NCBI RefSeq assembly: GCF_040802235.1
Contig: NC_133158.1
Coordinates: forward strand, 39,064,001 to 39,128,000
Origin: Manis javanica
Lineage: Eukaryota; Chordata; Mammalia; Pholidota; Manidae
Direction of reading: 5' to 3'
DNA length: 64,000 nucleotides
Below, piece after piece: positions 1 to 10,200 of the stretch. Both the position numbers and the translations under genes were made by a program. How positions within the stretch are numbered: position 1 is the stretch's first letter; the number at the start of each line of letters is the position of its first letter. The notes under the pieces are model-generated. The model did no database searches and was not told the origin of the DNA. It saw only the letters and a list, made by a program, of their open reading frames with translations.

Positions 1-11
1 TGCAGAGAAAA

Positions 12-739
12 ATGCAAGAGCAATGGGATGAACTCCGGAGGGAGATCACAGATGTCAGGAAGGACATCACAGAAGTGAAACAATCCCTGGAAGGATTTAT
101 GAGCAGAATGGATAAGATTCAAGAGGCCATTGAAGGAATAGAAGCCAGAGAACAGGAAGGTATAGAAGCTGACATAGAGAGAGAGATAAAAGGATCTCCA
201 GGAATGAAACAACACTAAGAGAAATATGTGACCAATCCAAAAGGAATAATATTCGTATTATAGGGGTAACAGAAGAAGAAGAAAGAGGAAAAGGGATAGA
301 AAGTCTCTTTGAAGAAATAATTGCTGAAAACTTCCCCAAACTGGGGGAGGAAATAATCGAACAGACCACGGAAATACACAGAACCCCCAACAGAAAGGAT
401 CCAAGGAAGACAACACCAAGACACATAATAATTAAAATGGCAAGGATCAAGGACAAGGAAAGAGTTTTAAAGGCAGCTAGAGAGAAAAAGGTCACCTATA
501 AAGGGAAACCCATCAGGCTAACATCAGACTTCTCAACAGAAACCTTACAGGCCAGAAGAGAATGGCATGATATATTTAATGCAATGAAACAGAAGGGGCT
601 TGAACCAAGGATACTGTATCCAGCACGACTATCATTTAAACATGATGGCAGGATTAAACAATTTCCAGACAAGCAAAAGCTGAGGGAATTTGCTTCCCAC
701 AAACCACCTCTACAGGGCATCCTACAGGGACTGCTATAG
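12..739 (+). pseudogene. L1 ORF1 protein remnant (3' part)
   Basis: L1 ORF1p is an RNA-binding trimeric chaperone of the L1 particle. Bases 12-218 encode a charged heptad-rich segment typical of the coiled coil. The frame then shifts near 200-230, and the RRM-like and C-terminal domains continue in another frame to the stop at 737-739. The C-terminal part contains the family phrases ARIKDKERVLKAAREK and LEPRILYPARLSF. One frameshift breaks the protein. Confidence 0.9.
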
Positions 740-907
740 ATGGGAGCACTCCTAAAAAGAGCACAGAACAAAACACACAACATATGAAGAATGGAGAAGG
801 AGGAATAAGAAGGGAGAGAAGAAAAGAATCTCCAGATAGTGTATATGACAGCTCAATAAGCGAGCTAAGTTAGACAGTAAGATAATAAAGAAGCTAACCT
901 TGAACCT

Positions 908-3900
908 TTGGTAACCACGAATCTAAAGCCTGCAATGGCAATAAGTACATATCTCTCAATAGTCACCCTAAATGTAAATGGACTTAATGCACCAATCAAA
1001 CAACACACAGTAATAGAATGGATAAAAAAGCAAGAACCACCTATATGCTGCTTACAAGAAACTCACCTCAAACCCAAAGACAAGGACAGACTAAAAGTCA
1101 AGGGATGGAAAAACATATTTCAGGCAAACAACAGTGAGAAGAAAGCAGGGGTTGCAGTATTAATATCAGACAAAATAGACTTCAAAACACAGAAAGTAAC
1201 AAGAGATAAAGAAGGACACCACATAATGATAAAGGGCTCAGTCCAACAAGAGGATATAACCATTCTAAATATATATGCACCCAACACAGGAGCACCAGCA
1301 TTTGTGAAACAAATACTAACAGAACTAAAGAGGGAAATAGACTGAAATGCATTCATTTTAGGAGACTTCAACACACCACTCACCCCAAAGGATAGATCCA
1401 CCGGGCAGAAAATAAGTAAGGACACACAGGCATTGAACAACACACTAGAACAGATGGACCTAACAGACATCTATAGAACTCTACATCCAAAAGCAACAGG
1501 ATATACATTCATCTCAAGTGCACATGGAACATTCTCCAGAATAGACCACATACTAGCTCACAAAAAGAGCATCAGTAAATTCCAAAATATTGAAACTATA
1601 CCAACCAATTTTTCAGACCACAAAGGTATAAAAGTAGAAATAAATTGTACAAAGAAAACAAAAAGGCTCCCAAACACATGGAGGCTTAACAACATGCTTC
1701 TAAATAATCAATGGATCAATGAACAAATCAAAATAGAGGTCAAGGAATATATAGAAACAAATGACAACAACAACACAAAGCCCCAACTTCTGTGGGACGC
1801 AGCGAAAGTAGTCTTAAGAGGAAAGTATATAGCGATCCAGGCACACTTGAAGAAGGAAGAACAATCCCAAATGAATAGTCTAACATCACAATTATCGAAA
1901 CTGGAAAAAGAAGAACAAATGAGGCATAAAGTCAGCAGAAGGAGGGACATAATAAAGATAAGAGAAGAAATAAACAAAATTGAGAAGAATAAAACAATAG
2001 TAAAAATCAACGAAACCAAGAGCTGGTTCTTTGAGAAAATAAACAAAATAGATAAACCTCTAGCCAAACTTATTAAGAGAAAAAGAGAATCAACACAAAT
2101 CAACATAATCAGAAATGAGAATGGAAAAATCACGACAGACTAAACAGAAATACAAAAAATTATTAAAGACTACTATGAAAACCTATATGCCAACAAGCTG
2201 GAAAACCTAGAAGAAATGGACAACTTCCTAGAGAAATACAACCTCCCAAGACTGACCAAGGAAGAAACACAAAAGTTAAACAAACCAATTACGAGCAAAA
2301 AAATTGAAACGGTAATCAAAAAACTACCCAAGAACAAAACCCCGGGGCCGGATGCATTTACCTCGGAATTTTATCAGACACACAGAGAAGACATAATACC
2401 CATTCTCCTTAAAGTGTTCCAAAAAATAGAAGAAGAGGGAACACTTCCAAACTCATTCTATGAAGCCAACATCACCCTAATACCAAAACGAGGCAAAGAC
2501 CCCAACAAAAAAGAAAATTACAGACCAATATCCCTGATGAATGTAGATGCAAAAACACTCAATAAAATATTAGCAAACAGAATCCAAAAGTATATCAAAA
2601 GGATCATACACCATGACCAAGTGGGGTTCATCCCAGGGATGCAAGGATGGTACAACATTCGAAAATCCATCAACATCATCCACCACATCAACAAAAAGAA
2701 AGACAAAAACCACATGATCATCTCCATAGATGCTGAAAAAGCATTTGACAAAATTCAACATCCATTCATGATAAAAACTCTCAGCAAAATGGGAATAGAG
2801 GGCAAGTACCTCAACATAATAAAGGCCATATATGATAAACCCACAGCCAGCATTATACTGAACAGCGAGAAGCTGAAAGCATTTCCACTGAGATCGGGAA
2901 CCAGACAGGGATGCCCACTCTCCCCACTGTTATTTAACATAGTACTGGAGGTCCTAGCCACGGCAATCAGACAAAACAAAGAAATACAAGGAATCCAGAT
3001 TGGTAAAGAAGAAGTTAAACTGTCACTATTTGCAGATGATATGATACTGTACATAAAAAAACCCTAAAGACTCCACTCCAAAACTACTAGAACTGATATC
3101 GGAATACAGCAAAGTTGCAGGATACAAAATTAACACACAGAAATCTGTAGCTTTCCTATACACTAACAACGAATCAATAGAAAGAGAAATCAGGAAAACA
3201 ATTCCATTCACCATTGCATCAAAAAGAATAAAATACCTAGGAATAAACCTAACCAAAGAAGTGAAAGACTTATACTCTGAAAACTACAAGTCACTCTTAA
3301 GAGAAATTAAAGGAGACACTAATAAATGGAAACTCATCCCATGCTCATGGCTAGGAAGAATTAATATCGTCAAAATGGCCATCCTGCCCAAAGCAATATA
3401 CAGATTTGATGCAATCCCTCTCAAATTACCAGCAACATTCTTCAATGAATTGGAACAAATAATTCAAAAATTCATATGGAAACACCAAAGACCCCGAATA
3501 GCCAAAGCAATCCTGAAAAAGAAGAATAAAGTAGGGGGAATCTCACTCCCCAACTTCAAGCTCTACTACAAAGCCATAGTAATCAAGACAATTTGGTACT
3601 GGCACAAGAACAGAGCCACAGACCACTGGAACAGATTAGAGACCGCAGAAATTAACCCAAACATATATGGTCAATTAATATTTGATAAAGGAGCCATGGA
3701 AATACAATGGCAAAATGACAGTCTCTTCAACACATGGTGCTCGCAAAACTGGACAGCTACATGTAGGAGAATGAAACTGGACCATTGTCTAACCCCTTAT
3801 AGAAAGGTAAACTCAAAATGGATCAAAGACCTGAATGTAAGTCATGAAACCATTAAACTCTTGGAAAAAAACATAGGCAAAAACCTCTTAGATATAAACA

Positions 3901-4751
3901 TGAGTGACCTCTTCTTGAACATATCTCCCTGGGCAAGGAAAACAACAGCAAAAATGAGCAAGTGGGACTACATTAAGCTGAAAAGCTTCTGTACAGCGAA
4001 AGACACCATCAATAGAACAAAAAGGAACCCTACAGTATGGGAGAATATATTTGAAAATGACAGATCCGATAAAGGCTTGACGTCCAGAATATATAAAGAG
4101 CTCAGATGCCTCAACAAACAAAAAACAAATAATACAATTAAAAAATGGGCAGAGGAACTGAACAGACAGTTCTCTAAAAAAGAAATACAGATGGCCAACA
4201 GACACATGAAAAGATGCTCCACATTGCTAATTATCAGAGAAATGCAAATTAAAACTACAATGAGGTATCACCTCACACCAGTAAGGATAGCTGCCATCCA
4301 AAAGACAAACAACAACAAATGTTGGCGAGGCTGTGGAGAAAGGGGAACCCTCCTACACTGCTGGTGGGAATGTAAATTAGTTCAACCATTGTGGAAAGCA
4401 GTATGGAGGTGCATCAAAATGCTCAAAACAGACCTACCATTTGACCCAGGAATTCCACTCCTACGAATTTACCCTAAGAACGCAGCAATCAAGTTTGAGA
4501 AAGACAGATGCACCCCTATGTTTATCGCAGCACTATTTACAATAGACAAGAATTGGAAGCAACCTAAATGTCCATCGGTAGATGAATGGATAAAGAAGAT
4601 GTGGTACATATACACAATGGAATACTTCTCAGCCATAAGAGGCGGAAAAATCCTACCATTTGCAGCAACATGGATGGAGCTGGAGAGTATTATGCTCAGT
4701 GAAATAAGCCAAGCGGTGAAAGAGAAATACCAAATGATTTCACTCATCTGA
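908..4751 (+). pseudogene. L1 ORF2 endonuclease/reverse transcriptase, nearly intact
   Basis: ORF2p cuts target DNA and copies L1 RNA into it. The endonuclease domain starts at 908 with the LNVNGLN and LQETHL catalytic motifs. The GDFNTPL motif lies just after an in-frame TGA at 1343-1345, and SDHKG follows near 1615. A second stop (TAA) is at 2141-2143. The reverse transcriptase has the FADD box at 3029-3040. A one-base gain in an A-run near 3056-3062 shifts the frame, which then stays open to 4751. The C-terminal cysteine motif C-x3-C-x7-H-x4-C is intact at about 4320-4373. Total length is about 1,280 codons, the usual L1 ORF2 size. Three lesions make it a pseudogene. Confidence 0.95.
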
Positions 4752-5125
4752 GGAGTGTAAGAACAAAGGAAAAACTGAAGGAACAAAACAGCAGCAGAAT
4801 TACATAACCCAAAAATGGACTAACAGGTACCAAAGGGAAAGGAACTGGGGAGGAAGGGTGGGCAGGAAGGGATAAAGGTGGAGAAGAAGAAGGGGGGTAT
4901 TAAGATTAGCATGCATGGCGGGGGAAAGAGAAAGTGGAGGGAGGGCTATACAACACAGAGAGGACAAGTAGTGATTCTACAACATTTTGCTATGCTGATG
5001 GACAGTAACCGTAATGTGGTTTTTAGGGGGGACCTGGTATAGGGGAGAGCATAGTAAACATAGTATTCTTCATGTAAGTGTAGATTAAAGATTTAAAAAA
5101 AAAGAAAGAAAGAAAGAAAGAAAAG

Positions 5126-5388
5126 GGGGATTACTCCTTGATAGGATAAAACTATTGGTAAATCAAAGATTAACACATGCTTTAAATATCCTTAATGTTG
5201 ATCATTTAAAGGGTGTCAGATGATCAGCTATGGAGGTACTCTTTTCTGATAATATGCCTTTCTCTTAATTAAAAAAAAAAAAAAAAAAAAGCAGCTCCTG
5301 TGTGCTGACCTCCAGTGAGTTCTACACAGTAGTATACAGGGCATGTGAAAGTGTGGGCAAAGGGTCTGTTTGTTTCTATACAGAAGAT
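5126..5388. other. Unassigned AT-rich spacer with A-run
   Basis: There is no gene here. An A-run of about 20 bases (5270-5290) follows AATT and may be the tail of another retroposed piece. The sequence 5126-5269 was not recognised. From about 5290 it reads into the ERV env-like stretch. Confidence 0.4.
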
Positions 5389-6048
5389 CAAGGCCTAGCT
5401 TGGATACCCAGAAAATGAACTAAGATACGATATGAGGAGGAGCTTCTGGCATCAGCACTCTCTGGAGGACTCGTGCCGGGGGATGATCATCAAAAAGCCT
5501 CCACAGGGATCCGGGCGATGCTGCGGTTGTGGCTGCGTCCACCCCACCATTTCCTGGACTTGCCATTGGAATGAGGAGGGAGATGTCTAGGCTGGCATGT
5601 GCATACAGTGAGACAACGAATTTGACCAGATCTGTACTGTTGGAACTCAACCAGGAGTTGGGAGGGGTGCAAGGTGTAGCACTCCAAAATCTTATGACTA
5701 TAGACTATCTACGGTTAAAAGAACATATGGGATGTGAACAGATCCCAGAAATGGGTTGCTTTAATTTGTCTGATTTCTCTGAAGACTGTTCAAGTACAGT
5801 TGGACAATATCCATCATATCATAGACAAATTTTCACAAATGCCTAGGGTGCCTAAATGGTTTTCTTGGCTTCACTGGAGATGGCTGGTAATTATAGATTT
5901 GCTTTGTTTATGTCACCGTATTCCTATTTATTTTATTAAAAATAAAAATAATAATAATAATAAAGGGAGAAATGTGGGATTCACATACAAATCAAGTATA
6001 AAAATCAAACGAATATTCATATTTGACCTGATTGTTTATAGTTCATAA
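5389..6048 (+). pseudogene. Endogenous retrovirus env (transmembrane subunit) remnant
   Basis: The 3' end of a gamma-type ERV env gene, broken by a frameshift. The frame from 5529 holds a leucine-rich region followed by two cysteines (residues 69 and 77 from that Met) placed like the CX6CC motif of gammaretroviral TM proteins, but the first cysteine of the final pair is glycine. Around 5790 the reading passes to another frame (5734-6048), which carries a tryptophan-rich juxtamembrane stretch and a hydrophobic membrane span. A purine tract lies immediately downstream (5962-5972), as expected before a 3' LTR. It is a fossil with no intact protein. Confidence 0.7.
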
Positions 6049-6128
6049 TGTGTGATCAAAACCGAAAGTTTCTGTGATGACTGCCCTTGTACTGTTCACC
6101 ATGTAAGAATTTGTTCGTTATGCTTCAG
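5973..6128 (+). repeat. Truncated ERV LTR (U3 part)
   Basis: Begins with TGTGGGATTCACATA directly after the purine tract AAAGGGAGAAA and matches the LTR starts at 6812 and 55885. The match stops after CTTCAGAAGAT, where the other copies continue with TGGAGACTG. The R region and poly(A) site are missing, so the LTR is interrupted. Bases 6129-6384 behind it are unassigned AT-rich, probably internal ERV or rearranged sequence. Confidence 0.7.
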
Positions 6129-6384
6129 AAGATGTGTGCGTGTTAATTAGTAGTTTAAAACCTATACATGCTTAAGGTACTCTACAAGAAGATATGCCAA
6201 AGAAATAATCAATCCTCCCATGTTTTCTTCCATAGGCTACCTCTATAGCTTTTCTTCTTCCTTCCTAATTACAACCCTTAAATAGAATTCGTGCCTCATA
6301 TCGAATTTACCGAGTATCATAACTCCTCCAGGTGGTAAAGATACCTCGAGACAAGTGCTGCGCATAGAAGCCACAGGGCATAAA

Positions 6385-7150
6385 TCTGCAAAGAAGTAAA
6401 AAGCTAACCTTTGCAAACAATATGGCTTCTCTCTCACTTACCAACTTTACATTTCCCTGTATGGCCCCGGAAGATGACTGGTTAGCCAGAGACGGGTAAG
6501 ATTCCTCAAGGGAGGAACAACCTAAGACAGGCACAGTCGCAGGGGGGCCATCAGGTGAGAAATTGGGGATCAACAGAGGTGAGGCTCAGAACCTCACCCC
6601 CCCTGCTTTGAGAGAAATCTTCTGCATCTGTGGATGTTTTGCTGCCCTTGTCTAGCTTGGATTAATACTTAGTCTATAGGCACAGACCTGATCATCTACA
6701 TTTGCCCTCTTACAGCACTAAACTATGTTTTCTACCTTTATCTTGCATCTACCTACCACTTCAGCATTTTATTAAAAATAAAAAGAATAATAATAATAAT
6801 AAAGGGAGAAATGTGGGATCAACATATAAATCAAGTATAAAAATCAAATGAATATTCATATTTGACCTGATTGTTTATAGTTCATAATGCGTGATCAAAA
6901 CCAAAAGTTTCTGTGATGAATGCCCTTGTACTGTTCACCATGTAAGAACTTATTCACTATGTAAGAATTTGTTCACCATGTAAGAACTTGTTCGTTATGC
7001 TTCAGAAGATTGGAGACTGACGAGAATTAGGCTGGGGGTGGATTAATGATTGTACATTGAGCACTGACCCCCCTATACAGAATTTTATTGTTGTTAACAA
7101 CCATTTGATCAACACATATGAGAGATGCCCTCTCAAAAAAAAAAAAAAAA
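6385..7150 (+). mobile_element. ERV-derived, poly(A)-tailed retroposon, copy 1
   Basis: Bases from about 6399 align with the copy at 55497-56244: about 400 bp of internal sequence, an (AAT)n/AAAGGGAGAAA purine tract, then a U3-R stretch starting TGTGGGATC (6812). The element ends at the retroviral poly(A) site (GAGATGCCCTCTC) followed by 16 A (7135-7150), with no U5. The poly(A) signal is AACACA here but AATAAA in the other copies. The tail lies 42 bp from the PCNT exon at 7193. No convincing target duplication was found, and the 5' limit is uncertain. Confidence 0.75.
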
Positions 7151-7192
7151 TTTACTTTGCAGATGAGAAAGGACAGCAATTTACCCCAGTAC

Positions 7193-7345
7193 CTTTAGCG
7201 GTGTGATCTGCTGCCCTGGCAATGCTTCCGCCTGGCACTTCAGCAGCCCTGTCTCCTCCTGATGGTCAGTCTGCTGCTTCTCCTTCTCCAGTGTGGCCAG
7301 GAGAACCGGACACTGGGCCTCAGCCTCTGTAGGGACCAGGCCACC
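7193..7345 (-). CDS. PCNT: PCNT coding exon (twelfth and last in window)
   Basis: 51 codons, open in one frame, phase 0 at both ends. The acceptor is CTCCACAG|GGTGGCC (exon begins at 7345) and the donor is CTAAAG|GTACTG. The peptide runs GGLVPTEAEAQ... to ...GQQITPLK, with a central QQTDHQEE. It aligns loosely with the human segment that follows the large exon found here at 12975-13515 (human has a comparable FHQEEKESL core). Conservation is weak, so the call rests on position, phase and splice sites as much as on similarity. The exon continues the pericentrin coiled coil. The next exon must lie left of the window, beyond the ERV and L1 no. 1. Confidence 0.8.
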
Positions 7346-9085
7346 CTGTGGAGCAAGAAGAGTCAGCACAGAGTTCTGACCTTACATGTGATATCTGTCA
7401 GTACTAGAGATCAGACAACAAGGCTTCCATGGCACAACACTATAATTATACTCTCAACTTCAAAGGCACCGTTTCCAAATTAACACATATCATTTTCATA
7501 AACTTTCTCTCCTGAAATAGATTTAATTCCAATCCTTTAAAGGGAGGGATTCAAGCACATTTTCCAGTTATGACACACTGCAAAACTTCGAAGTACTTTA
7601 ACTCTCTAAACCACACGACCACATTATAGGGAAGGATGGGGTTGATCTGGACCATTCACAGCTAGGAAAGAAGCTACAGCCCTGATGCGGTTTGACCCAC
7701 GATGCTGGTTCCATGCATGCCAACACCAGAATGCTGGCACATACAAAAACAAAAGCCTGAACACCAGTGGGCACCACAAAACTGCAGGACTGAGGCCAAG
7801 GGACAGGACCACACCCTCTTTCCCACTCTCTTTTCTCTGTTTTAGACCCCTCATGAAATAATTCTACCCATTGTGAAGGACATGGGGAAAAATAAGAAAA
7901 CACAGGTACCCAAGAAAAGGTAAGTCCTCCAAGGAACATAATAAATGGTGATTAACAGTCAAGGGGGAAACTGAGTCACAGCAGATCAGCTCTCTGAGCT
8001 GCAAGGCCCAGCAGCGGCATTAGGGGGCTTCCTGATGAGGACCTCCAGCGAGCGGGTCCTCATGGCAAACCCTGCATGCTCACATGCCCATTCGATGCTC
8101 TCATTAATAGGCAGGAGGCTTCACTACATGTTCTTGGTGAACTGTTTTGAGCCACTGATCACTTTCTTCAGGAAAAAAGTTCTTTGTGTTTGAAGTCAGG
8201 CCAAGAGCCTTCATGAACCTCCTCCCCTGAGTCCTGGGCACTTGCACCCCACATACACACGCAGCAGCACTCCCAGTGGGCTCTTGCCACCTCTCTCTGG
8301 CATTGTGGTCCTTCCAGGCCTCGTTGTCGCTGCTTACGAACAGAGAGGGCAGAAGCTGACTCTATATGGAGCCCCGGCTGAGAGGGAGAACAATCAAAGA
8401 ACCAGCCTCAGTGATGAAAACCCCCTTCCTCATCTGCCCTACAGATGCACCCACAGTCCCCCAACACAGAGCTGCACTTGGTGAAAGGCAGCTGGAAGCT
8501 GAGCATATAACTATTTCTTAACCCCTCTTTGTTTCAGGAAGGGTTTTAAGGCAGTTTGCAGACACACACAAAGTATAACAAGAAGGACAAATGAAGGCAG
8601 AAAATCAGCAAACACAAGCGTTGGTCCCCTGTGCACTGTGGGCAGCAGGAACGGTCCTCCCACCTTTGGGGGCCTGTCCTGCCCAATGCGCGCCCAGGCC
8701 TGAAGAGGGAACCTGCAGACATACACCAGGACAGAGGCAAAGACCAGGTGTGTCAGAGTGATGAAGCCAGAGCCGAGCTGGCAGCTGCAGGTGCGGGACC
8801 CAGTGCAGAAGGGCAGCCACCTCGCACTCAGGGAAGACCACAGACAGTACCCAGCCCTCCACCCTGAAAGGCCATGCACCTGGGGATGGGCGACACCCAG
8901 CAGGCCACCTCAGAACCCAACTGAACAGGCTCAGAAGTGGTTACTCATGCCCCTGCTGCACCCAGAAGACCTACTTACAATCATTTCTATTTCCAACCTT
9001 GAGTAAAAGTCTATTTAATTTCCCATGTTCTGAAGGTAAGGACAATGTAAGAAAAAAATATTTTTAAAAACTTATTCTCAGGATT
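7346..9085 (-). other. PCNT intron, unique sequence
   Basis: No exon, RNA gene or young repeat was recognised. Open frames here lack splice context and homology. Confidence 0.6.
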
Positions 9086-9195
9086 TTCTAGAGGGTATTA
9101 TACTCAGTGAAATAAGCCAGGCAGATCTACACACATAAACAGAATCAGAAATAATAAAGGAAAAATCACTACAGACACCACAGAAATACAGACAC
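9086..9195 (+). repeat. Scrambled L1 fragment (3' piece joined to mid-ORF2 piece)
   Basis: Bases 9090-9124 match the end of L1 ORF2 (TATTATACTCAGTGAAATAA, compare 4689-4708). Directly after, 9125-9192 match mid-ORF2 (CACATAAACAGAATCAG, compare 18172-18188). The order is the reverse of that in an intact L1. This suggests template switching or a rearranged insertion. Confidence 0.75.
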
Positions 9196-9279
9196 CTATC
9201 CCAGCCATCTTTTTCGGTGAAATCAGCTAGACAAAAAATGCCCTGAGGGAGCGTGTAACCCTCACAACCTTACCAAAGT

Positions 9280-10200
9280 ACAGGGGTGCCCACCCGGGCC
9301 ACTTGCTGCCCAGTAGTACTGGATGGCAGCCGATGCGGGCATCCACGCTGGGCCAGGGGGCAAAGGTGTGAGGCTCGCTGCCTACAGGCAAGAGAAGGGC
9401 AGGAGGGGGAGCACCCAGGCCAGGAGCTGGGAGCTCCAGGGGGCACCCGGCGCAGATGGTTCAGAGGCAGAGAATGCGCAGGCACCCCAGCACATCCGCC
9501 AGCCTCGGGGCAGCGCCCGGTGCCAGGGGGACAGCATCCTCACTAGGGGTATGAGGGGGGCACTGAAGGGGCTCTAAGGGAAATCTCGAGGGGGCTGGGA
9601 AGGCTGGGGGGACACTGCGGGATGCTGAGTGGGCTCAAGGATGCGAAAATCCTGAGTGGGAAGCCGCACTGAGTGGCGCCGGGAGGCCTGCAGAGGGCGC
9701 TCCGCACCCACCCCTCCAGGTCACCTGCAGACCCCACAGCTTTCCGCTTAGAACAGCCCCGGGCCCCTCCTCTGTAAAGGGCCTCTGCCGCTCTGCTGTT
9801 TTGCCCTAACGTCCTGAGTTGCAGTTCTCTGCTGCCCTGCAATAAGCCCGTTTTGCTGGTGGAATAACTGAGTTTTATTTTTAAGGTTAGTAAGTCCTGC
9901 GGGGACACAGAGACGTGAGGCGCACTGCGAGGAGAGGACGGATCCAGCAGAGGCCTGCGCGGTTCCGCTCCCCGCTGCCTGGGGGGCCTGGGCCTGCGGG
10001 CACATGCCCTCCTTTGTCCTCTCGCCCCTTCCAATACGGGAAACCCAAAGCGCCAGAGTCAGGGCAACTGGACAACCCAAGGGGCAAAGCTCAAGAAAAA
10101 CGCCAACTCCCAGACTTTAGGAACAAACCTCCCTCTCAGGCTTTCCTTTATTTGTGTGCCCTTCTCCTTCTCACGCTGGGAACTTGCACATGAAGCAGCG
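9280..10200. other. GC-rich intronic block, possible old LTR remnant
   Basis: CpG-richer than its surroundings. The stretch 9836-9895 (CAATAAGCCCGTTTTGCTGG and on) has the flavour of an LTR R-U5 end, with AATAA followed by a T-rich U5-like segment. No gene is supported: overlapping open frames on both strands are what GC-rich DNA gives by chance. Confidence 0.3.

Larger units (their letters stand above)
1..5125 (+). mobile_element. L1 retrotransposon no. 1, 5' end outside window
   Basis: The order is that of a young mammalian L1: the ORF1 3' part, an inter-ORF spacer (740-907), ORF2 (908-4751), a G-rich 3' UTR (4752-5093) and an A-rich tail that turns into a GAAA repeat (about 5094-5125). 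The 3' UTR shares phrases with the other young L1 copies here, such as the stretch on lysates ending GGACAGTAACCGTAATGTGG. The element is antisense to PCNT and lies in its intron. The 5' end and left target duplication are outside the window, so full length cannot be judged. Damage in ORF2 is slight (two in-frame stops, one frameshift), so it is a fairly recent insertion but not active. Confidence 0.97.

Noticed and set aside
1708..2133. Minus-strand frames inside L1 ORF2 (also 3888-4786 and similar in other copies)
   Set aside because: Antisense shadows of the A-rich L1 coding strand.
7985..8240. Possible processed pseudogene in minus sense
   Set aside because: Short peptide-like stretches appear in different frames but I could not match them to any protein.
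9286..10193. Overlapping open frames on both strands
   Set aside because: GC-rich DNA with no splice signals, no family resemblance and strand-symmetric openness.
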